Positions 9,436 to 18,132 of a stretch of DNA of 40,648 bases are shown here, piece after piece (within the stretch, counting starts at the first letter, position 1; each line of letters begins with the position of its first letter). Below the pieces are notes generated by a model. The model was not told the DNA's origin, did not search any database, and saw only the letters and a program-made list of their open reading frames with translations. Source of the stretch: Eubacteriales bacterium (lineage in GTDB: Bacteria; Bacillota; Clostridia; Lachnospirales; Lachnospiraceae). The DNA lies in assembly GCA_030524545.1 (NCBI GenBank), contig JAUNGM010000036.1, forward strand, positions 1-40,648, written 5' to 3'. The position numbers and the translations under genes are program-made.

Positions 9436-11874
9436 ATGTTTTTGGAAAAAAGCAGAGACAGGATTATTCAGGAATTCGACAAATTTTGCCAGACCCTGCC
9501 TGGTCCTTCAAAGAAAATCCAAAAAGATCTTTTATCTCTGGATGAGGACACGGCCCTGGCCTTAAAGTTTTTATATGTGAATATGCCCTACAGTGACGTA
9601 GGAAATTACTCCCTTGAGACATATCTGGATTATGCCCTGCAGGGAGTTTATCTTTGGAAAAATTCGCCTTACAGGGCGGATATCCCGGAAAGTATTTTCC
9701 TGAATGATATATTGTATCATCGTGTAAATGAAGAGGAGATCAAACCCTGCAGAAGATTATTCTGGGAAAAGATTGCAGGGCACATTGCAGGAATGGACAT
9801 GGAGAGTGCCATTCTGGAAGTAAATTACTGGTGTGCCCGGGAGATGACTTACCAGTGTACGGATGACCGTACCAGCTCCGCCTATGACTGCTATCTGAAA
9901 GGATACGGACGATGCGGAGAGGAATCGGTATTTGCGGTCAATGCTCTTAGAAGTGTGGGGCTGCCTGCAAGACAGGTCTATGCGCCGAAATGGTCCCACT
10001 GTGATGACAATCATGCATGGGTGGAAGTATGGTGTGACGGAGAATGGCATTATTTCGGTGCCTGCGAGCCGGAGCCTGTCCTGAATAAGGGCTGGTTTAC
10101 CAATGCCGCTTCCAGGGCTATGATGGTTCATTCCCGCTGTTTTGAGATGAGCGGCTCCAGAGAAAAGGTGGTAGGCACAGACGGCATCAATATGATGAAA
10201 AACCAGCTCCACCGCTATGGAAAAACGAAGAATGTGACTATCCGAGTGGAAGACCTGGATGGCTGCCCTGTGGAGGGCGCGCAGATTCTTGCGGAGGTAC
10301 TGAATTATTCGGAGTTTTCTCCTGTGGCAAAACTGGTTACGGGAGCGGACGGCAGTGCGGAATTGGAGACAGGCCTGGGAAGCCTTCATATTTTTGCATC
10401 CTTTGGCGGCGAGTATGGCGAGTGTGTGATCGACACCAGGGAAGAGGATGGCTGCTGCTGTGTACTGGGAGAAGAAAAGCCGGAGGATGTTTGGGTGGAT
10501 TTTGACATGATTGCCCCTGCGGACACGGCATCAGGAAAGTACCGGATTACAGAAGAACAGGAAGAAAGAAACAGCAGGCGTATCCGGGAAGCCGCAGCGA
10601 TACGGAAAGAGAAGACGGAACATTTCCGTCCCCGCTGGAAGGATGCTTTTTTATGCGGCCAGCCGGAGCTGGCAGAGGAATATATGTCTGTTTTATCAGA
10701 GAAAGACAGGACAGATGCGGACCCGGAAGTATTGCAGGAGCATTATGAAGAATCTTTGATTTATGCAGGTGATTATTCCCGTGAAATCTTTCTTTCCTAT
10801 GTCTGGAATCCAAGAGTGGCCGATGAAGTGCTGACGAAATGGAGACACTGCATTCTGGAATATTTCAGCAGTGAAAAGAAAGAGGAATTCCGGAAAGATC
10901 CGAAAGAAATCTGGAACTGGATTCAGTCCCGGTTTGTTTCCCGGCCGGAACGGGAACGGCTGACTGTATATACGGTGCCTGCAGCGGCTCTGCGCCTTGG
11001 CATTGCAGAGAAAAATTCCCGGAAAGTATTGTTTGTGGCCATTGCAAGAACGTTAGGAATTCCGGCACGTCTGAATCCTACGGATACAACACTGGAATAC
11101 TGGGAAAACGGCGGCTTTGTGAGAGTTCTGAAAGAGCGTGAGAAAGATGCGCATCTTACCCTTTGTGAAGAAGCCGGGACGAAATGGTCTTATTTTATGA
11201 ACTGGTCTGTCGCAAAGCTGAAAGAAGATGGCTACCACTCCCTGAAGCTTCGTGATACCGGGTGGAAAAACGGCCGGCTGGAACTGGATGTGGAGCCGGG
11301 AGAATACCGGATCCTGACCTCCAACCGCCTTCCAACGGGAAACATCTTTGCAAAACGCTATGACTTTCAGATCAGAAAAGGCGAAAGGAAAGAGATTTCT
11401 CTGGAAATGCGGGAGGCGTGTCTGGCAGACATGCTGGATCGGCACAGTATTCCGGATCATGACCTGACGGATAAGGGGGGTGCGGTACACTCCATTGGCA
11501 GTCTGACAGGCAATGGAAGAAAAATCCTTTTCTGGCTTGAGGTCAGTAAAGAGCCGACAGAACATATTTTGAACGAATTAATGGAAATGCAGGAGGAATA
11601 CGGACAATGTCAGGATCAGCTTCTGTTTATTATCCGCAGGCCGGAAGATCTGTCCGACCCTACTTTGTCCAGGTGCAGAAATATTCTGCCTGATGTAAAA
11701 ATCTTCTATGACACATTCGGCAAAGATTTGGAAATGACTGCCCGCAGAATGTACGTTGACCCTGATAAACTGCCCCTCCTGGTAGTAACTGACGGCCCTG
11801 CCGAAGGAATCTTCGCCGCCAGCGGATACTCCGTGGGAATGGCGGATATGCTGATGAGAGTGCTGAAGAACTGA
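9436..11874 (+). CDS. Large cytosolic transglutaminase-like protein, two-domain
   Basis: An 812-residue protein with no signal peptide or membrane segment. Residues about 125-225 form a transglutaminase-like (papain-fold) domain: YGRCGEES gives catalytic C160, DDNHAWVEVW gives H193, and the third residue falls in the GACEPEP segment, where an acidic Glu takes the place of the usual Asp. A carboxypeptidase-regulatory or Ig-like beta domain follows (about 265-345). A second, degenerate transglutaminase-like domain lies at about 510-570 (KNSRKVLFVAIARTLGIPARL), with Ser in place of Cys and no His. The last 120 residues look thioredoxin-fold. Such domains act as peptidases or amide hydrolases; the substrate is unknown. 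The start has AAAAAGGAG ahead. It is probably co-transcribed with the peptide and glycan genes upstream. Confidence 0.8.
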   Translation: MFLEKSRDRIIQEFDKFCQTLPGPSKKIQKDLLSLDEDTALALKFLYVNMPYSDVGNYSLETYLDYALQGVYLWKNSPYRADIPESIFLNDILYHRVNEEEIKPCRRLFWEKIAGHIAGMDMESAILEVNYWCAREMTYQCTDDRTSSAYDCYLKGYGRCGEESVFAVNALRSVGLPARQVYAPKWSHCDDNHAWVEVWCDGEWHYFGACEPEPVLNKGWFTNAASRAMMVHSRCFEMSGSREKVVGTDGINMMKNQLHRYGKTKNVTIRVEDLDGCPVEGAQILAEVLNYSEFSPVAKLVTGADGSAELETGLGSLHIFASFGGEYGECVIDTREEDGCCCVLGEEKPEDVWVDFDMIAPADTASGKYRITEEQEERNSRRIREAAAIRKEKTEHFRPRWKDAFLCGQPELAEEYMSVLSEKDRTDADPEVLQEHYEESLIYAGDYSREIFLSYVWNPRVADEVLTKWRHCILEYFSSEKKEEFRKDPKEIWNWIQSRFVSRPERERLTVYTVPAAALRLGIAEKNSRKVLFVAIARTLGIPARLNPTDTTLEYWENGGFVRVLKEREKDAHLTLCEEAGTKWSYFMNWSVAKLKEDGYHSLKLRDTGWKNGRLELDVEPGEYRILTSNRLPTGNIFAKRYDFQIRKGERKEISLEMREACLADMLDRHSIPDHDLTDKGGAVHSIGSLTGNGRKILFWLEVSKEPTEHILNELMEMQEEYGQCQDQLLFIIRRPEDLSDPTLSRCRNILPDVKIFYDTFGKDLEMTARRMYVDPDKLPLLVVTDGPAEGIFAASGYSVGMADMLMRVLKN

Positions 11875-11936
11875 AGTTAGGTTACTGAGAAAGGAGTGAA
11901 CAGTAACGAAGTTGGGGCTTTTCTGCGTCTGCAGGC

Positions 11937-11965
11937 TTGAATTTATGGCTATTTAATATTATAAT
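11937..11965 (+). promoter_or_regulatory. Sigma-A-type promoter for pgi
   Basis: TTGAAT (11937-11942), 17-base spacer, TATAAT (11960-11965). The predicted start near 11972 gives a leader of about 100 bases before the isomerase. Confidence 0.75.
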
Positions 11966-11980
11966 CTTTTTATAGGACAA

Positions 11981-12019
11981 AGAGTTATCTGTGCGGATAT
12001 TTTCCGCATGCCGCACTCT
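11981..12019 (+). promoter_or_regulatory. Alternative hairpins in the pgi leader
   Basis: GTGCGG (11991-11996) can pair with CCGCAC (12011-12016), extended by AGAG (11981-11984) with CTCT (12016-12019). The inner part can instead pair as TGCGGA with TCCGCA (12003-12008). The two folds exclude each other. No T run follows, so any control would more likely act on translation or stability. Confidence 0.35.
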
Positions 12020-12075
12020 GTTAAATTTACTGATGTGAATAGAAACAGGTGCAGAATAATATTAAGGAGGAATCT

Positions 12076-13659
12076 ATGATGATTACCTGGAACAACCTGG
12101 ATACCCTTGCCTCATTTAAAGAACTTTCCCAAGTGGAAAAAGTGAACCTCGTGGAAGTAATGTCCGGAGACAATGGCGCAGAACGTGTAAAAAATTACAG
12201 CGTACCGATGGCAGAAGGCATGGCTTTCAATTATGCTGCAAGACCGATCGATGATAAAGTTATGGCAGCTCTCACGAAATTGGCAGAGGAAGCACAGCTT
12301 ACCGAGAAATTTGAAGCACTTTACAATGGCGAGGTGATCAACACAGGCGAAAAACGTCTTGTACTTCACCACCTGACCCGCGGACAGCTTGGAGATGCAG
12401 TGGTAGCTGACGGCGTTGACAAACGTACCTTCTATACAGACCAGCAGAAGAAGATCGCAGACTTTGCAAACAAAGTACATGCAGGCGAGATCACCAATGC
12501 AGCAGGCGAAAAATTCACTACAGTTGTCCAGATCGGTATCGGCGGCAGTGACCTTGGTCCCCGTGCGATGTACCTGGCACTGGAAAACTGGGCTAAGATC
12601 AATCATACATTAAAGATGGAAGCCAAATTTATCAGCAATGTAGACCCGGATGATGCAGCAGGCGTTCTGAATACGATCGATGTGGCTCATTCCATTTTTG
12701 TACTTGTTTCCAAATCAGGAACCACTCTTGAGACTCTGACCAATGAATCTTTTGTAAAAGATGCTCTGAAGAACGCAGGTCTGGACGCTTCCAAACACAT
12801 GATCGCTGTTACAAGTGAGACATCTCCGCTGGCTAAGAGTGATGATTATCTTGCAGCTTTCTTCATGGATGATTATATCGGCGGACGTTATTCTTCTACC
12901 TCCGCAGTGGGCGGTGCCGTATTATCACTGGCATTCGGACCGGAAGTATTTGCACAGTTCCTGGACGGCGCAGCAGAAGAAGACAAGCTCGGTAAAAACA
13001 AAGACGTATTGAAAAACCCGGCAATGCTGGATGCCCTGATCGGTGTTTATGAGCGCAATGTACTTGGATACCCAAGCACAGCGGTTCTTCCTTATTCACA
13101 GGCACTGAGCCGTTTCCCTGCACATCTTCAGCAGCTTGACATGGAGTCCAACGGAAAATCCGTAAACCGTTTCGGTGAGCCTGTAGATTATGTAACAGGA
13201 CCGATCATCTTCGGTGAACCGGGAACTAACGGACAGCATTCCTTCTATCAGCTTCTGCATCAGGGAACGGATATCGTACCGCTTCAGTTTGTCGGATTCA
13301 AAAACAACCAGATGGATACGGATGTTGTGATCCAGGGAAGCACAAGCCAGCAGAAACTCTGTGCAAACGTCGCTGCTCAGATCGTCGCTTTTGCATGCGG
13401 CAAATCTGACGACAACCGCAATAAGAATTTCGAAGGCGGACGTCCATCCAGCATCATCATTGGAGACCAGGTAAATCCAAAGACTCTCGGCGCTCTTCTT
13501 TCTCATTTTGAGAACAAGGTTATGTTCCAGGGATTCCTGTGGAACGTAAACAGCTTTGACCAGGAAGGTGTGCAGCTCGGCAAGGTGCTTGCAAAACGCG
13601 TTCTTGCCCATGAGACGGACGGAGCACTGAAAGTATACAGTGATCTCCTGAATATCTAA
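12076..13659 (+). CDS. pgi: Glucose-6-phosphate isomerase
   Basis: A 527-residue cytosolic enzyme that interconverts glucose-6-phosphate and fructose-6-phosphate. Signatures in order: VQIGIGGSDLGPRA near residue 155, VSKSGTTLET near 217, GGRYSSTSAVGG near 274, and GEPGTNGQHSFYQLLHQGTD near 375, which carries the catalytic His region, plus a conserved Lys-containing helix near the C-terminus. The start at 12076 has AAGGAGG 5 bases ahead; a GTG at 12049 would place the ribosome site inside the gene. It is monocistronic, with its own promoter and a strong terminator. Confidence 0.95.
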   Translation: MMITWNNLDTLASFKELSQVEKVNLVEVMSGDNGAERVKNYSVPMAEGMAFNYAARPIDDKVMAALTKLAEEAQLTEKFEALYNGEVINTGEKRLVLHHLTRGQLGDAVVADGVDKRTFYTDQQKKIADFANKVHAGEITNAAGEKFTTVVQIGIGGSDLGPRAMYLALENWAKINHTLKMEAKFISNVDPDDAAGVLNTIDVAHSIFVLVSKSGTTLETLTNESFVKDALKNAGLDASKHMIAVTSETSPLAKSDDYLAAFFMDDYIGGRYSSTSAVGGAVLSLAFGPEVFAQFLDGAAEEDKLGKNKDVLKNPAMLDALIGVYERNVLGYPSTAVLPYSQALSRFPAHLQQLDMESNGKSVNRFGEPVDYVTGPIIFGEPGTNGQHSFYQLLHQGTDIVPLQFVGFKNNQMDTDVVIQGSTSQQKLCANVAAQIVAFACGKSDDNRNKNFEGGRPSSIIIGDQVNPKTLGALLSHFENKVMFQGFLWNVNSFDQEGVQLGKVLAKRVLAHETDGALKVYSDLLNI

Positions 13660-13688
13660 ATATTGGAAAGCATTGAAAAGGTTTGATG

Positions 13689-13720
13689 TACCGCCGGCCG
13701 TTTTGGCCGGCGGTATTTTT
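13689..13720 (+). terminator. Strong intrinsic terminator after pgi
   Basis: An 11-bp perfect GC-rich stem (13689-13699 with 13705-13715) with loop GTTTT and a T5 tail. It separates pgi from the phosphate operon. Confidence 0.92.
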
Positions 13721-13763
13721 GCGTTCCACACAGTTTTTAACAAACATTTTACCGGAAGACGGT

Positions 13764-13791
13764 TTTACATTTTACTTTCTGTCACTATACT
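13764..13791 (+). promoter_or_regulatory. Promoter for the phosphate operon
   Basis: TTTACA (13764-13769), 16-base spacer, TATACT (13786-13791), about 65 bases before pstS. TTTTAC occurs twice in tandem across the -35 (13763-13775), which could be part of a Pho-box-like direct repeat, but the match is too short to assign. Confidence 0.5.
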
Positions 13792-13856
13792 GTCAAGTGT
13801 CAATTAGAAAACAAAAAAATCAAACAATGATAAGAATAAAAAGGAGAGATTTTATC

Positions 13857-14717
13857 ATGAAGAAAAAAATTGCAGGTATGTTAACAGCAGCAATCATCGG
13901 CACTACAGTATTCGCATCCGGTGTATCCGCAGCAGGCGGAGCGATCACCGTTGTATCTCGTGAGGATGGTTCCGGAACGCGCGGCGCGTTTATTGAACTG
14001 TTCGGAATTGAAGAAGAGCAGGACGGCGAGAAAGTAGATATGACTACCGAAGAAGCCAGCATCACCAACAGCACTTCCGTTATGATGACGACCGTAGCAG
14101 GTGATGAAAATGCAATCGGATACATTTCCCTTGGTTCCCTGAATGATACGGTAAAAGCAGTAAAGATCGACGGAGCTGAAGCAACCGCAGAAAACGTGGC
14201 AAATGATACCTATAAGGTTTCCCGTCCGTTCAATATCGTAACAGGCGAAGAAGTAAGCGAGACTGCACAGGACTTTATGAACTATATTATGAGCTCTGAC
14301 GGACAGCAGATCATTGAAGACAACGGCTATATTAAAGTTGACAATGAAGCAGCAGCATACGAAGCAGCAGGAGTGTCCGGCAAAGTGGTTGTAGCAGGTT
14401 CCTCTTCCGTAGCTCCTGTTATGGAAAAACTGAAAGAAGCATATGAAGATGTTAACAAAGACGTTACTGTAGAAGTACAGCAGAGCGATTCTACAACAGG
14501 TGTTAATTCCGCAGCAGAAGGCATCTGCGATATCGGTATGGCATCCCGTGAACTGAAAGAGGAAGAGACAGGCCTTGGCCTTACCGCAACTGTGATCGCA
14601 CGTGACGGAATTGCAGTCGTAGTCAACAATACAAATGAACTGGATGAACTCACCAGCGAACAGGTCAAATCCATCTTCACAGGCGAAACCACCGAATGGG
14701 AAGCCCTTGCAAAATAA
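13857..14717 (+). CDS. pstS: Phosphate-binding protein PstS, apparently circularly permuted
   Basis: A 286-residue secreted protein that captures phosphate for PstCAB. It has a signal peptide at residues 1-25 (basic start, hydrophobic core, SGVSA before the likely cut). There is no lipobox cysteine, although Gram-positive PstS is usually a lipoprotein. The domain order is unusual. The segment that normally forms the second half, ITVVSREDGSGTRGAF (phosphate-binding R-x-x-GSGT), comes first at residues 30-45. The segment that normally starts the mature protein, VVVAGSSSVAPVMEKLKEAY, through IGMASRELK, DGIAVVVN and SIFTGETTEW, comes last at residues 177-281. The junctions coincide with natural linkers. 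ATG 13857 has AAGGAGAG ahead. All phosphate-contact motifs are still present, so function is probably kept. Confidence 0.88.
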   Translation: MKKKIAGMLTAAIIGTTVFASGVSAAGGAITVVSREDGSGTRGAFIELFGIEEEQDGEKVDMTTEEASITNSTSVMMTTVAGDENAIGYISLGSLNDTVKAVKIDGAEATAENVANDTYKVSRPFNIVTGEEVSETAQDFMNYIMSSDGQQIIEDNGYIKVDNEAAAYEAAGVSGKVVVAGSSSVAPVMEKLKEAYEDVNKDVTVEVQQSDSTTGVNSAAEGICDIGMASRELKEEETGLGLTATVIARDGIAVVVNNTNELDELTSEQVKSIFTGETTEWEALAK

Positions 14718-14732
14718 TCTAACATAAACAAT

Positions 14733-14773
14733 CGGGGCTGGAACGGAATAAAAGCCAGCCTCGAATTATTTTT
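14733..14773 (+). terminator. Attenuator/terminator between pstS and pstC
   Basis: A 9-bp stem (14733-14741 with 14755-14763, one G-T pair) with a 13-base loop, followed by a T-rich run. It probably reduces pstCAB transcript relative to pstS. Confidence 0.65.
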
Positions 14774-14801
14774 GCACAGCTTTTTTGAGAAAGGAAACGT
14801 T

Positions 14802-15659
14802 ATGTCTCATATAAAAGAAAAAGGTATGAAATTCATCTTCATGATTGCCGCCTGTACATCGGTTCTGGCAGTATTTCTGATCTGTCTCTTCCTTTTTGCA
14901 AACGGCATTCCCGCAATCGGAAAAATCGGCCCGCTGAAGTTCCTTCTCGGAACTACATGGAAACCTTCCAATAATAAATTCGGCATCTTTCCAATGATCG
15001 TAGCCAGTCTTTATGTAACCGGCGGTGCGATACTTTTTGGAGTTCCGATCGCCTTATTTACTTCCGTATTTATGGCAAGGTATTGCCCGAAAAAAATTTA
15101 CCGTCCGTTAAAATCCGGAATCGAATTAATGGCCGGTGTTCCCTCTATTGTATACGGATTTTTCGGCCTGATTCTTCTCGTCCCTCTGATCCGGCAGATT
15201 TTCGGAGGGACAGGAACCAGTATGCTGGCAGCATCCCTGCTCCTTGGCATGATGATCCTGCCTACGATCATCGGACCTACAGAATCTGCGATCCGAAGTG
15301 TTCCGGAGAGCTATTATGAAGGCTCCCTGGCGCTTGGGGCAACGAAGGAACGGAGTATCTTTTTTGTCATGCTTCCTGCAGCCAAATCCGGTATTCTGGC
15401 AGCCGTTGTCCTTGGTATCGGCCGTGCCATCGGTGAGACAATGGCTGTTATTATGGTAGCGGGAAATCAGCCCAGAATGCCTGCGGGAATTCTGAAAGGT
15501 CTCCGTACCATGACTGCAAATATCGTAACTGAAATGGGATATGCAACAGGCCTTCACAGAGAAGCTCTGATCGCAACAGCCGTAGTTCTGTTCGCATTTA
15601 TCCTGATCATTAACCTAAGTCTTTCACTATTGAACAGGAGGTCAGAAAATGCTGAATAA
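14802..15659 (+). CDS. pstC: Phosphate ABC transporter permease PstC
   Basis: A 285-residue membrane protein, the first permease of the high-affinity phosphate importer. It has a short cytoplasmic N-terminus, a first helix at residues 10-35, the family segment ELMAGVPSIVYGFFGLI near residue 107, the coupling loop PESYYEGSLALGATKERSIF near 167, and GIGRAIGETMAVIMVAGN near 207. The start at 14802 is preceded by GAGAAAGGAAA; an upstream TTG would overlap the attenuator hairpin. Its 3' end overlaps pstA by 11 bases, so the two permeases are probably translationally coupled. Confidence 0.93.
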   Translation: MSHIKEKGMKFIFMIAACTSVLAVFLICLFLFANGIPAIGKIGPLKFLLGTTWKPSNNKFGIFPMIVASLYVTGGAILFGVPIALFTSVFMARYCPKKIYRPLKSGIELMAGVPSIVYGFFGLILLVPLIRQIFGGTGTSMLAASLLLGMMILPTIIGPTESAIRSVPESYYEGSLALGATKERSIFFVMLPAAKSGILAAVVLGIGRAIGETMAVIMVAGNQPRMPAGILKGLRTMTANIVTEMGYATGLHREALIATAVVLFAFILIINLSLSLLNRRSENAE

Positions 15660-16554
15660 TACCGCTGTTGCCAGCGCTCCGGCATCTACAGGCAAACGAA
15701 ATGAATCTTCTTTTACCAATCAGATCCGATCCTACTTCCGCCATCCCGGTTCCGGACTCCTGGCTTTATTGACAACTGTTGCAGCAGCAGCAACCTTTGC
15801 AATGCTTTTGTTTCTGGTAATTTATATTTTGGTCAAGGGGATTCCGTATCTGACACCAAGCCTGTTCAGTCCGGAATATACATCCGAAAATGTGTCGCTT
15901 CTTCCGTCTCTGATCAATACTTTTACCATGACCGTTGTATCTCTGGCAATCGCCGCACCTCTTGGAATTTTTGCTGCGATCTACCTTGTGGAATATGCCA
16001 AAAAGGGGAATAAGCTGGTAGGAATCATCCGTATCACCGCAGAAACGCTTTCCGGTATTCCATCCATTGTATACGGCCTGTTCGGTATGCTGTTTTTCGT
16101 AACAACCCTGCAGTGGGGGATGTCTCTTCTGGCAGGTGCTTTTACCCTTGTGATCATGGTTCTTCCATTGATCATGCGTACTTCCGAGGAAGCGCTGAAG
16201 GCAGTCCCGGACTCCTACAGAGAAGCCAGCTTTGGCCTTGGTGCAGGCAAACTGCGTACCATTTTTACCATTGTCCTGCCATCCGCAGTTCCGGGGATCC
16301 TGGCTGGTGTTATCCTTGCGATAGGCCGTATCATCGGTGAAACAGCAGCCCTTCTTTATACAGCGGGAACGGTGGCGGCGATACCGTCCAACCTTATGGG
16401 ATCCGGCCGTACACTGGCGCTTCACATGTATGTCCTGTCCAGTGAAGGCCTGCATATGAACCAGGCATCTGCCACGGCCGTTGTCATACTTGTGTTTGTT
16501 TTGATCATCAATGGCTTATCCGGTATGGCAGCTAAAAGAATTGCGAAAGGCTAA
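15649..16554 (+). CDS. pstA: Phosphate ABC transporter permease PstA
   Basis: A 301-residue second permease. It has an N-terminal cytoplasmic tail of about 35 residues, six helices, ETLSGIPSIVYGLFGMLFF near residue 132, the loop PDSYREASFGLGAGKLRTIF near 188, and AIGRIIGETAALLYTAGT near 226. The AGGAGG site for this gene lies within the end of pstC and the reading frames overlap by 11 bases. Length and motifs are normal for PstA. Confidence 0.93.
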   Translation: MLNNTAVASAPASTGKRNESSFTNQIRSYFRHPGSGLLALLTTVAAAATFAMLLFLVIYILVKGIPYLTPSLFSPEYTSENVSLLPSLINTFTMTVVSLAIAAPLGIFAAIYLVEYAKKGNKLVGIIRITAETLSGIPSIVYGLFGMLFFVTTLQWGMSLLAGAFTLVIMVLPLIMRTSEEALKAVPDSYREASFGLGAGKLRTIFTIVLPSAVPGILAGVILAIGRIIGETAALLYTAGTVAAIPSNLMGSGRTLALHMYVLSSEGLHMNQASATAVVILVFVLIINGLSGMAAKRIAKG

Positions 16555-16613
16555 AGTGTGTTTGAAAATCGGAATGCATTCTCAAATATGCGCTAAAGTA
16601 AAGGAAAAAGAAA

Positions 16614-17372
16614 ATGAGTGAGAAGACCAAAATTTCAGTAGAAGATATGAACCTGCATTACGGCAAATTCCATGCACTAAAAGACATCAACATGCATATT
16701 CCGGAGAAGGAGATCACTGCATTTATCGGCCCCAGCGGATGCGGAAAATCCACACTTTTAAAATCCCTGAACCGTATGAACGATCTGGTGGAAGGCTGCG
16801 TGATCACCGGAAATGTCACCCTGGACGGGGAAGATATTTATGGTGATATGGATGTAAACCTCCTCCGGAAAAGAGTGGGAATGGTGTTTCAGAAGCCCAA
16901 TCCTTTCCCTATGAGTATCTATGACAACATCGCTTACGGCCCAAGGACACACGGAATCCGTTCCAAAGCAAAGCTGGATGACATTGTAGAGAAATCCCTG
17001 CGGGATGCGGCTATCTGGGACGAAGTAAAGGACCGTCTCAAGAAGAGCGCCCTTGGCATGTCCGGCGGCCAGCAGCAGCGTCTCTGCATTGCCAGGGCAT
17101 TGGCTGTACAGCCGGAGGTACTTCTGATGGACGAACCGACCTCCGCCCTTGACCCAATTTCCACCTCCAAGATCGAGGAACTGGCAGTGGAACTGAAGAA
17201 GGATTACACGATCGTGATCGTTACGCACAATATGCAGCAGGCTACCCGTATTTCAGATAAAACAGCCTTCTTCCTTCTGGGAGAAGTCGTGGAATATGAT
17301 GACACGGATAAGCTGTTTTCCATGCCTTCAGATAAGAGAACTGAGGACTATATTACAGGGAGGTTTGGTTGA
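16614..17372 (+). CDS. pstB: Phosphate ABC transporter ATP-binding protein PstB
   Basis: A 252-residue ATPase with PstB-specific features: [19 protein letters not shown], Walker [41 protein letters not shown], signature [15 protein letters not shown], Walker [13 protein letters not shown], and the C-terminal [10 protein letters not shown]. It sits on the cytosolic face of PstCA. The start has AAAGGAAA ahead. The phoU gene begins 1 base after the stop. Confidence 0.96.
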   Translation: MSEKTKISVEDMNLHYGKFHALKDINMHIPEKEITAFIGPSGCGKSTLLKSLNRMNDLVEGCVITGNVTLDGEDIYGDMDVNLLRKRVGMVFQKPNPFPMSIYDNIAYGPRTHGIRSKAKLDDIVEKSLRDAAIWDEVKDRLKKSALGMSGGQQQRLCIARALAVQPEVLLMDEPTSALDPISTSKIEELAVELKKDYTIVIVTHNMQQATRISDKTAFFLLGEVVEYDDTDKLFSMPSDKRTEDYITGRFG

Positions 17373-17373
17373 T

Positions 17374-18030
17374 ATGGCAACACGTTTTCAGCGTCAGTTA
17401 AATGAACTTCATGTAAATCTGATCACATTGGGAAGCCTGTGTGAAAAAGCAATTACCTTGTCTGCAAAAGCTATTCAGAGCCAGGAAGAAGAACTGGCGA
17501 AGCAGGTTTTTGAGACAGACAGGGATATCGAAAAGAAAGAGAGAGAGCTGGAAACTCTTTGCATGCACCTGCTTCTTCATCAGCAGCCTGTGGCAGGGGA
17601 TCTAAGGGAAATTTCCGCAGCACTTCGGATGCTTTCCGATATGGAAAGGATTGGGGATCAGGCAGCGGACATTGCGGATCTGTCCCTTTTTATAGATAAA
17701 AGTAAAGTGCAGATCCCGGATATAATCGGAAGAATGGTAGATGCAACCGTGGAAATGGTGACAAAAAGTATAGATGCGTTTGTAAAGTCAGACCTTGATC
17801 TATGCCGCAAAGTAATCAATGATGATGACAGGGTAGATGAGGCTTTCAATGAAGTAAAAGAGATGCTTGCCGATATGATCTACAGTCAGAATATGGATGC
17901 AAAAGCAGGTCTTGATCTTCTTATGACTGCAAAATATATTGAGCGGATCGGGGATCATGCAGTGAATATTGCGGAATGGGTGGAGTATTCTATTACAGGT
18001 ATCCACAGAAATAATGAACATCAAAAATGA
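17374..18030 (+). CDS. phoU: Phosphate signalling protein PhoU
   Basis: A 218-residue all-helical protein made of two repeated three-helix units. Each carries the metal-binding acidic pattern of the family: ALRMLSDMERIGDQAADIA near residue 87 and AKYIERIGDHAVNIAEW near residue 189. It links PstB transport state to the PhoR kinase and restrains uptake when phosphate is plentiful. The AGGGAGG site lies in the end of pstB and the ATG is at 17374, which fits tight coupling. Confidence 0.94.
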   Translation: MATRFQRQLNELHVNLITLGSLCEKAITLSAKAIQSQEEELAKQVFETDRDIEKKERELETLCMHLLLHQQPVAGDLREISAALRMLSDMERIGDQAADIADLSLFIDKSKVQIPDIIGRMVDATVEMVTKSIDAFVKSDLDLCRKVINDDDRVDEAFNEVKEMLADMIYSQNMDAKAGLDLLMTAKYIERIGDHAVNIAEWVEYSITGIHRNNEHQK

Positions 18031-18132
18031 TCATGGGTAATGATCATGAAAAATAATTGTGAAAAGTGATTATGAAAACAACCATGAAGATTGAGTATCG
18101 AAGAATGAGTATCAATATGGGAGGAACAGGAT

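Noticed and set aside
13763-13791. Pho box in the pstS promoter
   Set aside because: Only two short TTTTAC repeats are visible, not enough for an assignment.
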